A stretch of 64,000 nt of DNA from Membranipora membranacea. Taxonomy: Eukaryota > Bryozoa > Gymnolaemata > Cheilostomatida > Membraniporidae. This document shows positions 33,896 to 47,554 of the stretch, in pieces (the first letter of the stretch is position 1; every line of letters starts with the position of its first letter). The notes beneath the pieces were generated by a model. The model saw nothing but the letters and a program-made list of their open reading frames with translations. It had not been told where the DNA came from and ran no database searches. The stretch covers positions 21,862,283 through 21,926,282 of the forward strand of contig OU612066.1 of the NCBI GenBank assembly GCA_914767715.1. Reading direction: 5' to 3'. Both the position numbers and the translations under genes were made by a program.

Positions 33896-36800
33896 TCGCC
33901 TCTAGGATGCATTCTAGGATGTATCACATTTTCAGTATGAGGATTTAGGGCACCTTGAGTCCCTCTCTAGGGGCAGCCCAATCTTCTGTTTCTTCACATA
34001 CAGCAAGATGTGGCAATCTGTCACGCTATTATATGTTGGAATGGTGCATTTTAGTAGATATTGTTACGATATATAAACTGCCTCTGCTACACATCTAACT
34101 AGAGGCTTGTATATATAGTAACCATGCTTTTACTTGACAGCAAAACTATACGCAATATTTTATACCTCATTACGTATCTTAGTTTAGTTATGATTTATTA
34201 GATTTAATATCAATAGGCGACTTACCAGGCCTTTGAAAATAAACAATTTTCATCAAGTTGTCTTCCCTTGGAAAAGGGACAGTAGCATTGAGCACATCAT
34301 TAGTGATGACAGAATTCATCGAATATCTCCTATTCCAAGAAAGCTAAAATTACGGGGTTTCCATAGGATCATGTCAGTGTAGTAAGGTATCTGATGGCAT
34401 AGTTTTCGATACCCTACTCGGAATTATTTTTCATTTTTTTATGTACTGCCCAGTGGGTTTTTCAGGTAACTACAGTAAAGGCATGTTGCTCATCACAGCA
34501 ATTAATTGACCTAAGGTACACCAGTACGCATTTTGGCATAGAGATGTTATGCTATGTTTATTGTCTGCTATGATAAGGTAAAATAGAGGTATCGTGCTGA
34601 TGACAAGTCAGGGCACTGTGCCTTTACGGGGATTAAGTGAATGTTGGATGAGGCCATTATAATAAAATTATTCAGACAGAGATGTAAACTATGAGCGATG
34701 TCAGTAGCCAGGTATTGCCTAGCAATAACAAAAATATACCCGTAAGTCCTCTGAAGTCCTATTGTCAGCTCCGATACAAGTTTTAACGATATAAATGCGA
34801 CAGATTTTTAAACACACTGTCATACCTATGCCATACTGGTTGACTCATGAGCAGGTCAGGCCAAATTTTATTGTGAGCATTATGCAGACTTAACTTAATT
34901 TACTCAAATGAGGGATAATTTCTGGTTCCATTTCAAAGAACAAGCAGAGATTAGTTTTCATTCCGGAGCTGAAAAGCTCATCATAATCTAAAACTTCCAT
35001 CTTGGATTGCGATAAATTATTGTAAAATAAAGAAAAAACTTTCTATTCTTTGTTATACCAGTGATCATCATCTGACATTAGATTTGGCCATAATAAAGAG
35101 GCTTTGTTTTTAGTTTCCCTTTTTTATCGATGCACAAGGGATTATCAGATGAAGGTGACATAATTTCCAGTAGCATACCTGTATCAGTATCATAGATCTG
35201 ATTCATGCAGCTAAATTTTCAGATCTAGCAATGCTGTCGCAATTACCTATTAGGAGTTTTTTACCCATTAGAAATTTCGATGCTGACATTTTTTGTAAAC
35301 CACAGCCCTACATTTCACTACCTGGAAATCTTGATTACTATTAACCGCACTCATTCTAAGTATAGACTTGTTTGTCTCATTTTATGCACCACTTTTCTTG
35401 TCAAGACTCGTACAGCCAACCAGCTAATCGGCGAGCCTCCATTTATCCTAATGATGTAGCCTGCAGCATTATTACAAACACAGTGTCACCGCACAAGTTG
35501 TAGAGATTATTATTACTTCCATACCAATTATCCTAACTAGGAAGAGTTACGCAACATATGGGCGCAGCATTAAATACACCTGGTTTTAATCATTCACACT
35601 TCATTATTATAATCTTTGCTACAGTGTTTTGTGGTACAAAAACCAGGTTAGATATGCCAGACCCAATGTTTGCAGTATATTTCATACGGTGCGTCATTCA
35701 GACCACTATTATATCACAGAGTAAGGATATATCATATCATGCTCTAATCTTTCACTGTATCAATAATTTCTATACTATTACTAAGGTGTTACCACATATC
35801 CCAGAAAAATAACCTTGTTTGTTATGACACTGCAAGAATTACATCGCTAGTTTGAAGGTTTGAGGAGCTAGAATTTTTTTCTATATCCAAATGTGTTTCT
35901 TGGTAGATTTTGCACCTGATCAGAGAATGCCACTTCCAGAAAATGCGCTGCTACCGGGTTATCAAAAAAAGGAATATTTAAGTATCCTTCCTATAGTGCA
36001 CTGTCCCTTTATCATGGGCATTGACAACACAACTCCAAATTATAAAAATGTTATTTTTGGGCTCAGTAAGTCGCCTATTAACATAGAGGGGTGCGATTTA
36101 GTCATTGTGATTCAGTCCACAGTGAATGTTGAGTAGTAGGGGCCCATTAGACCATCGGACTTCCACTAGTGTAAGGGAAGTCATTGAGTCATACACAGTG
36201 TGACTCGTGAATGTTCTGTCAAATACAATCTGGTTCAACTTTATTCGCAAAGAACATGGTAGGCCTAAAAAATAAACTAAATGTTGTGAGTGGTTAGTTT
36301 TCTGTAAAAGAATTCTATAAACTGTGATCCATTTAACGATTCTATTGCTTCTCTTGGCCTCACTCATTATGATCATGAGACATAGACTAGAGGGTACATG
36401 TAAATGTGTTACAGGTGTTTTTTATGATAGGAGGAATGATGATGATGTTTTAAGAGATGTTTCCCATAGTTTGTCCATTATTCAAAAATTCCACTTCAAG
36501 AGTAAGTGGCTGGGATGATTTTGTTAAAAGTTGGTGTGACTAGCTGAAGAAGGACTGGAAATAATTGGAAGATAAAAATTATATATGTTAACCATTTGCA
36601 ATGATAGCGCATCTAATTCACTGTGGTGTGTGTCCACTGAAGAGCACATTTGTCCTTACAGTTGATAAACCCAACTCATCATTGTGTCCTATTGTACATT
36701 CATCCCTATAGTCGGAAGATCGAGGGCTAAATGATGCACGCTGATCGCAGGCACAGATATGATTGAGGTTGAACATCTTTTTCTTATTTCGCATAATATT

Positions 36801-38216
36801 GTGTTGACAATGTTGAGAGACCACACTTGATTGTAGATCAAGGTTGATCTGATTTGCCTGCATTTAAGTTATTCCCCTTCTGCTGGTGAGTCGGCTGTGG
36901 CTTGATAATCCAAATGCAGGTAAATTGGATCATATTTTATCTAAATGGACTGTTTTCCAAATGATATTTCAGGTCAGTAAGCTCCTATTGGTATCTAGGC
37001 TGGGAATCATTGTGTTGTTGGGGTGACGGCTCCTGAATATCAGTCTGGAGTAATGGCTACCGTAGGATTTCTGCCTGTTAGTATAATACTTAAAACTCCC
37101 GAAGCTTCCAGTGTCAGGAGAGATAACTCAAAATTAATAAACACCCGAAATGATGGAGATTAAATACTGTTTTTGTCATTCTCAATCCTGCTTGCCACTT
37201 ATGAGGTTCCCAAAATCCCTAATTCTATCTGTTCTAGGTACTATTTTAAGCCTGAATTACCCGAAAAACATAGCATTTTTACAAACTCAGGGGAGTCAAC
37301 TGACCAGAAAACTATTTGATAATGCAATCAGTTCGCGAAGAGATTGCATGTTGCCAAATACCAAGCTTTTGTGATGGTGTATGCTTATCATATCATAGAT
37401 ATTGTCCATCTTCATAATGCAAGTATCTGTGCAGTGTGAAATGGGCTAGGGGATTTATGTAGCTTTATCCATAACACTCTTTTTTTCAGAAATCCAGAAG
37501 CCAAAGGATATCTGATATTGTGTGCAAGGCCTCCGTCTGACTTGTAGAGATTTTATAAACAGGAGCATAGATTACGAGATTCATCATGACGACTTAACTC
37601 AAAATTACAAGGACGATCAGGGTAAAAGAAAGGTGTTTCGGCTCGTTGCAGAATCATTTCTCATCTCGGATTATACGACAGCTCCAGTATGGATTATTCA
37701 TCAAGATACTACAGTTATACTGCTGACTCTAGGAGTATATGAATAGGAGATGTACTTAGTACCTGATAAATCATGAACTCTATATGACTCAGGGACTATG
37801 TGGCTGCTCCTAGATGGATAATTCTTCAAGATATTTCAGATGTATCGGAATAACAAGAGATGACAATCCACTCAGACCTCTATGTCAGTACATCCGCACA
37901 GCTATGGTGAGTTTCGGCTTTGACCCCTTACACTTTCAATCCAAGATAGCTTATTTGGCTTTCCATATTTTTTTGTATTGGAACAGTAAAACACATGCAA
38001 AAAAATGACTGAAGCTGCAAAATGCAAATAACAGGGTACGCATCTAACCAATTGAAATATTGGAAACAAAATTTTAATCAACACAGCCATGAAGATATGT
38101 ATAATGGAATGACGCATTGAATATTCCATAAGAAAACTACACAAAAACTGGACCATGAATATAAAATAGCCTGTGAGCCAGTATGAGTGTAAACATAATA
38201 TATATATAGGGAGACA

Positions 38217-40440
38217 CTATGAGATAATCCTGCGTAGAGTGTTTGTCACAAAACTCTTGACAAACTTAAAACATTTGGTAACTCTTCTCTTTATACCATG
38301 CTGGGCTCTGCGCGTAGCCGATAACTCGGTAGTAGCCTGAGAGCGTTTTTCACAGGCTCGTAGTTTATCACTAGATGTATCACACGGAATTTGAGAGCTT
38401 TTATGCTGCACACATATAGCTGGTTCAGGTTTAATTGCCTCATCGTTCTCGCAAATCACATCTAGTGAATCTGAAATCAGGTTAAATTTGTGTCAAAGTC
38501 TGCCCTCCATACCTGCTAATATATTTGCTTATCAATTTCATTACCTTTGGCTCAAAGATTAACAGCCCCAATCTAGTGGTCATTGTTTCAGAGTTCATGA
38601 TTAAAGCTAGGCAATATGGACACATATTTCCGTTATCCTTCTTCCATGTGACAGAAATAAGCAGATCTAATCCAATGTGTAAATGTGTCTCACTCACCCC
38701 GAGGAACCAAAATGGAATTATACTGTTGCTCCTGTATTACAGTCTCCGACCCATTATCAGTATATACAATTTTAGCTCTGTAAAACAGAAGTAGACTAGT
38801 TAAACATCACTGTCCTCGTTTTCAGGGGGGGGGGGGGAGATAGCTCATGATACAGAAGTTTCCCCCTTTCCAGATTTTCAAGGTATATATTGTTCACAGG
38901 CATTAGTAATTGGGTGGAGGCTTTATAGTTATTACCAAAGACATAGTTTTGTCTACGGTGATTACAATGAAAATGAGAATAAATGGTATCACTGTTTACT
39001 ACAGATCCGTTTGTGTGGGCAGCTCTACAGATCGAAAGTAAATATCAAATAGGGGAACAAGATTTATTTTCGCCTGGATTCTCTCATGAGATAAGGCAAT
39101 GGTAGTAGCCTACAATTATGAGTGTTGTCCATGAAATTGCATTGTGGGATACTTTTTTATATCCATCGTTTTGAAAGTGATTCACACATTTACAAAATGA
39201 GGAATGTTTTGCAAAATATTTTCTGAAACTTACACAACATGGTCCTTTGAGAGGGTCTGATAAAATAGTGTCGAGAGTGATGTCTCTAGTTTTTCTAGCT
39301 GTGCCAGTTCATTGGTGAGCTCAAGGAGACTTAGATTCAGAGGAGTTTCCAATTCCTCTTCGGCATAATTAAAGCTATCATTATGCAGAGATGAGCCATT
39401 CATCAAATCATTCTCCATGTTCTTCCAAAAGGATGTGTCAAATACCCCAGGACTAGAAAATAACAAAAAATAACCCTATTATATACAGTGAAAAAGAGCA
39501 GACAATTTGAATAGTTCTTACTATTGCCAAATCGGTTGTTGATCAGTGTCCAGTTTGGACATATTACCATATAGAAAATAACACAGAAATAAAAAAATCA
39601 TAATATGTTGTGATCCAGAGCAGCCAAATCAGTTGTCGCTTGTTTCCAATTTGGAACATTTTACCATATGTGTTGTGTTTTTTTTGCTGTTTGGATAGAT
39701 ATGATTTGAGTTCAAGTTTGGATAGAAAAGCATATCAGTGATGGCCAAATTACATCGCTGATTAGATGCTTAGTCAGTTTGCATCATCCTGTCATTAATA
39801 GTATGATATAAAGAATATAATTAACACATAATAAATAAATAGATACAAGTAAATAATAGTGCACTATTAAATACTCACATTACATCATGCACCATATTTT
39901 GATCAGTCGGGATCTTCAATGACAAGAGATGATCATTAGCTTTAAGAGAATCTTCTACTAGCTGATTGAGGCTGGCGATGAGCCGTGTAGTAAATAATGT
40001 GTCTGTAGTGGACTGATTATCACATGAGAAGGGAAACTCAGTGTCCAAGATGTCTGTGAGATCTTAGAATGTAAGAACTAATATGCTACATATTATAAAT
40101 CGCTATTGATACCCCAATTTTAGTGGGAGCTTCTCAATAAAAATTGGCAAGATTCTAATCTCTTGTCATGTCATATGGTGCGTTATCTCTATCAGGTTGG
40201 GTTTCCTCTGCAATCGCTCAATGAAGAGCTATACATCTAGTATTGTTCTATTTTGTAATGGTTGTATGGTTCATTCAACTCAATCCGATCCCATTATTGC
40301 AATCATGAAATGCTTCAGCGTAGCAAAACTATTTACCAAGGCATAGCATTGGATAATTTACTCCAAAATAAAAATTAAGTCCCTTAGATTAGTATAATTA
40401 CCATCAGAGAATTCCTGCGTCCTGTATCCTGCATCTGACT
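38217..40440 (-). CDS. Unrecognised multi-exon gene, at least 5 exons (258 aa seen)
   Basis: Minus-strand exons 40440-40402, 40062-39879, 39452-39234, 38777-38698 and 38470-38217 all have AG acceptors and GT donors (gtaatt, gtgagt, gtaagt, gtgagt). Each phase agrees with the next, giving one open frame to a TAA. The peptide runs from acidic, leucine-rich segments ('LTDILDTEFPF', 'LLELTNELAQLEKLETSLST', likely a coiled coil) to a strongly basic C-terminus ('RRAQHGIKRRVTKCFKFVK'). I do not recognise the family. The 5' end is unresolved: an exon near 40690-40800 ('LWSDIDDDHKGQQRDVG') could join through a weak donor, but no ATG is assured. Acidic-to-basic layout and lack of signal peptide suggest an intracellular protein, by inference only. 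Confidence 0.75.
38825..38837. repeat. Homopolymer G13
   Basis: Thirteen G on the plus strand. On the coding minus strand it is a C-run, 48 bp before the acceptor of the exon at 38777. Confidence 0.95.
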
Positions 40441-40943
40441 CTGAAAATTAAATGGGTTTTGATAAGGTTTCTAAAAGAATTTGTTATCGTATGGGTGTAC
40501 TTCTGTATCGATTGTGATGAACTATAGCCTATCTGAGCTTCTATAGCTGACAACAGAACTACTTTTGTGAGATCGAGTTCCATTCCAGATTGAGAACTCC
40601 ATGTGTTAATTCTGTTCGATTAAAAAATCAGCAGCTTCAATTCTTCATATCATCATCATGAAAATTATGTTATCTTTTAATATTTACACTCGCATTTCTG
40701 GCTTTTGCATGAGAATGTATCCTCTAAATCACCCACATCCCGCTGCTGGCCCTTATGATCATCATCGATATCACTCCACAACCTCAGGCTAGCTACCTCA
40801 CAACTACTACAATAATTGAAATATTTGATATGTGTATTAACTCTCACTCATAGAGTCACCTAGTAGTATCACTACTACTTGTACTACTTTCTCATTGTGT
40901 GGTTGTGCACTCAGAAGGCAGCGATTGCATCTTTAATAGCAAA

Positions 40944-41037
40944 ACGCTGCTGATGTCACATCATATTTGATGGCGTAACGCTCCTGATGACACATCATCT
41001 TTGATGGCGTAACGCTGCTGATGACATATCATCAGAG
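40944..41037 (-). promoter_or_regulatory. Triple 34-bp direct repeat with CRE/AP-1-like cores
   Basis: Units 40944-40977, 40978-41011 and a partial 41012-41037 share 'acgctgctgatg.cacatca'. Each contains TGATGTCA or TGATGACA, close to the CRE/ATF half-palindrome TGACGTCA, in the order of bZIP sites. It sits immediately upstream of the 5'-most exon-like region of the minus-strand gene, so a promoter or enhancer role is plausible but inferred. Confidence 0.5.
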
Positions 41038-41069
41038 TGGAAAATTTGCCTAGGCCTACTACCATTTTA

Positions 41070-41370
41070 ATAACAGCATTAACGAGAATAACAAGTGAAC
41101 TTACATGGCAGTTCTGTACGTTTCTTGTTGTTGATAATAATTGCTATAAGAACACATGTTCACAAATATATCGATTAGATTTCTATCAAATTTTACAGAG
41201 AATCTCAGAAACACAGCTTGTTTAGTCGGTTGCTTATTTCTGAATGTTGCGCTCAACCTTCAGTCATCATTGTGCTAAATGTTGTGTCATGTCGCAGCTC
41301 CTTCAATAGTTGGGCCTTTCCTACTCAAAACATTGTTTTCTGTTTATAAGTTGTCCTCTCACAATGATTA
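41070..41370. repeat. Duplicated segment, paired with 1-310
   Basis: Second copy of the segment at the left window edge, moderately diverged. It leads into a degraded TRIM-family unit. Confidence 0.75.
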
Positions 41371-41962
41371 TGATAGTTTTAGTTAATCATAAAAATTATT
41401 TTAGTAAATTCATAACTGTAAATTTATCTGTTTGATTTGCAGTTGATAGTGGTAAAATGGTAGCATTTCTCTCGCGATTCTTTCCTGAGATAAACAGCCC
41501 TACTCGTCTTCTCCTATGAATTTGTGATAAATGAAAGACTAAAACATGAGGATTTTGAGCAAAAAAACCTCCTTAGCATTGAAACCATAAATACATGTCT
41601 GTGACCTTTAACCCTTGTTCCCCCTACCCCCATCCTTTGGTACACAACACAGCATGGAATCTGGCTGTGATTTTTGATTGTAATGTCCATGTAGTGTTGT
41701 CTGAAATATAGGAACCAAGGTTCAGGAGCTATAGATGGGGATTAACTGCAGTAGATGGGAAGAGAGAGATCCGGGATGCAAACTTGTGAGTGCACGACAT
41801 TATACACTGTGGAGGTCCAGTTTTGGACTCGGCATTAAACAAAAGAAGGATGGCGAGTAAGTTTGTCAAGACGCTCTATGCAATACTTTACAATAGACTA
41901 AGTGATCCATCATGTTATTGGTCCAAGAAAAGTACATTTTCCTCCTCTGTCTGTTAATCAAG

Positions 41963-42890
41963 GTTCTAACCACAAGCTCATGTCTCTAAAAGAGCTCTCA
42001 GCTGAGGTGAAGAGATTACTGGAGCCTAAGAAGAAGCAATGTGAAGAGCTCTTTGATAAATGGTCAGCTGTGATGAAGGAGGCAGCGATCACTCTGTCTA
42101 ACTGGGATATAGAAACTAAGGAAGGAGTCAGACTTATTGATCGAATAGGTCATGACAAGAAAATCAATAATTATTTCTGAATAGGTCCCACCCCTTCTCA
42201 AAAAAGCTTGTAAAGACTGGCTACAGTATCTGTAATTGAGAAATAGTTTAAAGTTGTCTCCTCATTGATATTCAGGAGGCAACTTCGCAATAATATCTTT
42301 CATTTATTTTGTGTGTGTAGTCCCTACAATTTATTTACATTTGCTTTCTTTCTTATCTTCCAGCAGGTTGACTTGCGGCAAACCAAGAAAGTGTTGTAAG
42401 CTAAATTAGATGATATTGCTGATGATTTATTCCAAGCTCTTGTGTTGGAAGACCAACAACGAATCTAGACCAATGGTATGGCTATTACTTTTTCCACAGC
42501 ACACTTCAATGTAATGTTAGTTTGTTTGAATGTTTCAAAGTGATTCAATAATACAGCAATGCTAAAGTTATTTGATAGTAGTGAGAATGTCAGGTCCTGG
42601 CTGAGAAGTCACTTGCTGAGAAACAAACCCGTTAATGTGTGTAAATATATAATCTCAACAAAGTGAGGCATTTGTCCTGATTGAAGAAATATCATGACAG
42701 AAATATTCATTCTCGAGATGGGTTGGGGGGCTTATATGTGCTGGATTGGCTGCAACCACTTGAATATGAACACCACACACCATTATCAGCGATCAGTCAT
42801 CATAATGTTTCAGATTATGATACCGCAGATATTTGCGCTGCGCTAATCCCAACAGAAGACTTTGTGATTGGTGATACCAAGAGATTATCT
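41963..42890 (+). pseudogene. TRIM-family pseudogene fragment (exons 4, 6, start of 7)
   Basis: 41963-42140 is almost identical to exon 4 of TRIM gene 1 ('SNHKLMSLKELSAEVKRLLE'), but its donor region is lost. 42366-42475 matches exon 6, with in-frame stops (after 'VDLRQTKKVL' and before 'TNG'). 42816-42880 matches the start of exon 7 ('AALIPTEDFVIGD') and then diverges. RING, B-boxes, exon 5 and most of the propeller are absent. It is a remnant of a third array member. Confidence 0.85.
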
Positions 42891-43109
42891 TGCTATACCT
42901 TCCAAAGATTAGCAGCCCTATTTAGTCCAGAAAGACACCTAGCTAAAAGTTACTCAAAGAAATGTGTTAATTTTAGCAGAAGCGGGACAACATTCAATTC
43001 TTTTAGATCAGAGTTATATGCTGATTTCAATTATCTGGTTTCTATGCCTAAATACTATGTCTTAGTTCTACACCTCTCAGTTTGTCAGTTCAGGAGAAAA
43101 CTAATTTAA

Positions 43110-45440
43110 TTAAAAAGAACGGAGATATCTCTATCAATCGCCCATATATTCCGATTGTTCTGCCTTAGTATAGCCAGTTGTGTACTATCTAATTTAAATA
43201 CCTCACCATTTGTGCCTTGATATTATACTATATATACTGTATATATACCTATATACCTACTAACTACATATACTGCTTGGTTAATAAGCCACTACGGCAT
43301 GCATCGAACCAAATTCTAGCGGTTTGATCCGCACAATATAAATTAGATGGGCCTGATTGCCTCTGACAACCGTTTTTTTTTTGGTTGCTCAACTTCATTG
43401 TCTGATGTCTGAACAGTAGAGCGAAATCAGATTGAGTCGAATCGGAGCACCAGTCATCGACTCGCACTTGTTTCGTCTTTATCATTCACATTCAGTCTCC
43501 TTCCAGTCTGCTTGGATCAGGACCATAAATACAGGAGGTCTACTGTGTGCACGCAGTATAAAGATCCTCCTCTGCCTCTTCAAAAAAAGAGTTGCGGCAA
43601 CGGCGGCTAGGGTATAGGGTTCTACCCACCCAAGCCACCTGAGATTAAGGGGGCTCATTAAATAGGGCGGTTAAATAAGACCTAGTGTATAGAAAGAAAA
43701 AAAAATTCATATCATGAAAATTGTTAATCCTCATTACCTTTGAATAATAAGGGCAAGGCTCTAAAAGTTCTCTCAGTCTCAGATTTTTACCCGCTCTAAC
43801 TTATTCTACAAATACTTTGACCAGAGAAATAGATAAATAAACCTTTTTTACTGGTCAATTAATTAATGATAGCGTGAAAGTCTCTTTGAAATGTATATGG
43901 TTGATCCCACCCTCAACCGCTGAGTGGGGAAAAACACGGTATTATCTAAACTAGAAAACATTGTTGGCTTTGAATCTCAATAACAACAAACAGCTGCTAG
44001 AGCAGAGTTGCTGCCATCACAAACCTACGAAAGAATCATTAATAATAAACATCAACTATATATATATATTAAATTCATGTCTGTGAAATTTCCAGTTGCC
44101 TCCCCTACATCCCAGTTGCACAGACCATTGGATGGTCACACCCTACACACAAAACATGTGTACCCAGCACAATGGATTATTTGTTATTAAAAGACACAAT
44201 ATTTCAAGTCATCAGAATTGGGTGCATGAAAACACCTGTCACGGTAGCTGTGCAAATATGATATTGTGCAGAACCTGCATGCAGTCTTGACGGGCTGTTT
44301 AGGACTTTTGATATGTTACGAGGTGGTGTTGGGAGGGTCTTGAGAAGCAGTCACACAGTGTACATAGACTCAGATCATCTGACAAAACAAAAATATTAGG
44401 TCGATACCAATACAATTAATGTTAATCAATTGATTTTATTGCCGTTTACCTTAACAATCTGAGACTGTTTTGCCTGCTATCAGGTGAATGAATTATGTCT
44501 TCATATGGTTAATTTAATTCATTATAACCAAAGAGTTAATATCAGCGTTAGAAAGTTTTACGTTTGAGGCACAAGGAGCTGCTTCCTCCTTTGCCAGCTT
44601 CCTTTTTTTCTCTCTTGATTCAACCCTCTCACAAACCAGTCGACTACAAACTCTTATAGCAACGGTTCTCTTAGAGATCATAGCAAACGCACTATATTCC
44701 CTCTATTTGATTGAATTTACTGGCTGCTGACTTTGAAAACCTTTTTAAGATGCCCTCACACCTCTCTGCATATACATCTGCCGTCTTAAATTGACTTTGA
44801 GTCATAATTGTAACCTGTCTCATAACATTGCACCTTGCAGTAAAATGTACAAACTTGCTCCAAATCCTTTTAAACTGAGCGGAGAAATGGATAATATGGG
44901 AAAATTTTGGTATTCTAAGGCTGAATCATGGGATTCCATAGGTAGTTATTAAGACTTATCTCCTCCCATTTTTTTAGGGTTTAAAAACTGATTTTCTCCC
45001 TAACTGGCAAACTGAGAGCTGTAGAAACTATGACATTGTATTTAGACAACCTATCTACACATTCTCTTCTTCTATTGGCAGTCTGTTACAAAGCAATAGA
45101 TTGAAGAGTGAAGATTTGAGCGAAGTTTGGATTCGGCGAAAAGAAACCTTCCCATTGAAAGACTTCAGCATTGAAACCTACACATACATGTTCATTCGTG
45201 ACCTTCGATGTTTAGAGAGTTATATCCTCTAGCAAGTTAAGTTTGTGACTTGGCTTGGCACAGAACAGTATGAGGATGAAGGGTATGGCAGTTGTATATG
45301 ATCTATATTCCACAGTCCTAACTTTCTTAGACTCTTTGTGTTTACCCAGAATTATTCACCAATCACTGCAATTCTATACATGGGAGAAAGCAACCAATCA
45401 TGTTCTTGCTGACACACAACTCTATTTTCAATTTCCGTAC
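43110..45440. other. Intergenic DNA, partly a worn duplicate of 41.5 kb
   Basis: No gene is supported. About 45060-45220 resembles 41490-41610 (shared 'agcattgaaacc', 'tacatgt', 'tgaccttt'), which ties the two TRIM fragments to one duplicated unit. An AT-rich tract lies near 43225-43250. Confidence 0.5.
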
Positions 45441-45449
45441 TTCCTCTAG

Positions 45450-45600
45450 GTTCTAACCACAAGCACGTTGGGCTAAGATTTTAAAGAGTTGTTCGATAAA
45501 TGGTCAGCTGCGATGGAAGAGGCATGGATCACTGTGTCAAAATGGGATACAGAAACTGAGGGATTTAGAATGATTGATGATAGAGAGGAGATAAAGGTGG
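45450..45600 (+). pseudogene. TRIM-family pseudogene fragment (exon 4 only)
   Basis: After an acceptor-like 'cctctag', the start of exon 4 ('gttctaaccacaagca') is followed by a deletion and then 'ELFDKWSAAMEEAWITVSKW' and 'IDDREE' in a shifted frame. Nothing else of the gene is nearby. It is the fourth, most decayed member of the family in the window. Confidence 0.8.
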
Positions 45601-45609
45601 GGTGATCAC

Positions 45610-47550
45610 TGCCTTATAAAGAAATTAAAACAGAGTATACTAGCTAAAGATATAAAAAGCACTCTGAGTTGTTTCCGTCGGTGGATATAAGTAAATTTGA
45701 GTTCAAGAAGTAATAGTCGTGATGGTCATCGAAGTCCCACCAGTAAAGACAAACAGTTTGATCTATACTTGTAAAGTTTTAGATCCTTTACCCACAGCAT
45801 TTGTCAATAATAACTATTGTGTTCTATTCTATTGTCATTTGCGCTTATTAAGGGTTTGTGAAATATAATATCAACCAAATGTTGCTTTAATGTATATATT
45901 ACAAATCTAAAAATAAATGTTGAACAAAACAGTCGTTCCACTCTTGAAGGAAATGAAATGAGGAAGATACCTTGAGGTAAAGCTTAGATCAGGGTTGATA
46001 GTGGGGCTATTTATGGAAGCTTACATGGAACTTTTACAAAGCATTTCCTATTTCAAAGAGCTTCCTTAGTATTTACCTAGAATTTGGTTACATGTTAGTT
46101 CCTGGGCGATATTTTGATCAGCATGGATAACGGTGTTTGGGTGTGATATTCAACAATGATGTTCGATTTTCATAATATGTTTCTCCTACATTGATGGCCT
46201 ACCCTGCAAAATTTTGCAATAGTCTGTAGAACAAATGTTGTGATGTACAAACCTTCAGCAGTTGAGATAAATATTGCCCATTAGTTCAGCTAATGATTAA
46301 AATATCATGTTCTCTCAGTTAATCATTTAATCATTTGATGCTAGCTAACATTTACTCATCCTCTTAACTTTCTGTCCAGCTAGCCAAAATGTAGTGAAGG
46401 CCACCCCATAACATTGATTGGTCATTTGAGCACTTGTTGTAAATAGTCATGTCCTCTTTCATGTAATGTGCGTGACAAGTGAGCAAGATAACATTAAGTG
46501 GGAAATTGAGGGTTGAAATGTTCCATATTGAGAAGGAACACTGTTCAAATTAGGCCACGTCAGCATCTTACTGCCAGTTGGGCAGAATTCCTCTAACAGT
46601 GCATGCTCTGCACATGAATATGAAACTCCTTGATCAATTCGGATCCAAAATTCCTTTTGATGGCAGCTCCAAGGGGAAGGGCAATGCCAAATGCTGGCTT
46701 AGTGGATATGAGTTGATCTATGAAACAAACATTTAATTTTATGTCAAACAATATAAGTTTGCTAGATGGCACATGGCCTGCTCGCGATCCGGCAATTTTT
46801 CATGTCAGTTTACATTGGCACCTCTACCTTGAGTATTGCGAAACACCTGGTTGCATAATTTGCAATGAGTTAATATAGGCATCGTCATAGTCAATGTAAG
46901 AGTTTTGAGATGTTATGGTATGTCGTGTTTGGTTTTGCATCTGTTTAAAAAAAATTAGGTCAAATTGCAAATTTGTCGCAAAAAAAACTCCAAATAAAGT
47001 AAGTTTTATTTGGCTGATCTTGCCTGCCCCTCCATTATTCATCGTCAAATTTGTTTGGTTCCTCAGCTTCATATTTTTATAATTGGAGTTTCAAAGTAAT
47101 GAACTTTTTTTTTCAATCTTTTTTTATGCCTTACTCTTGGCAGAAAAATAACAAGAGTGAGATGTCCAAGCTATTGCGAGCTTTTAATTTGTTAAATTTA
47201 CTAGAAATACTTCACGAATAAATGCCCCAAAACTACAGGGGAATAGATAACAGACCCTCATTTTGTGAAAGGTAAACTTGGCAACTGAGTTATGTTAGAT
47301 GAACGGTTGAATGGGTTTTCCAGTATAGGTTTTGGGTCGTCGATAATTGACATGGGCATGAACCTAGAAAATCACAGCCTTGTCAAGACAGGCTAGAATC
47401 GTTGTAGAGTTGCATGCATGATATATATATAGTGCCTAGTTATAATTGCTATACACTTTTATCAAGAATTATTTGGTTTAGTCGTTTCTTTGCTTTCATT
47501 TAACCTATTCCTATTGGTATTTTATTACATAAATTAGGATATCATCTTTC
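45610..47550. other. Intergenic DNA, no gene seen
   Basis: AT-rich sequence without recognised exons, RNAs or strong repeats. Confidence 0.45.
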
Positions 47551-47554
47551 TATA

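Larger units (their letters stand above)
30560..38150. other. 7.6 kb with no gene I can support
   Basis: Many short frames occur (for example 31346-31690, 35558-35812, 35891-36136, 37522-37746), but none shows known motifs, duplicate conservation or splice-phase agreement. Small repeats inside are listed separately. It may contain exons of host genes too diverged or short for me to recognise. Confidence 0.45.

Noticed and set aside
35558-36518. A run of plus-strand frames suggesting a gene
   Set aside because: No shared splice phases, no recognisable motifs and no duplicate copy to test selection. Composition is like surrounding AT-rich DNA.
37522-37746. 75-codon frame preceded by an acceptor-like 'tttttttcag'
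   Set aside because: The frame from the acceptor contains stops before the ATG and no partner exon could be joined.
43260-43500. SINE-like 'ggttcgatgc' box on the minus strand
   Set aside because: No A box at proper spacing and no tail or target duplication; too weak to call.
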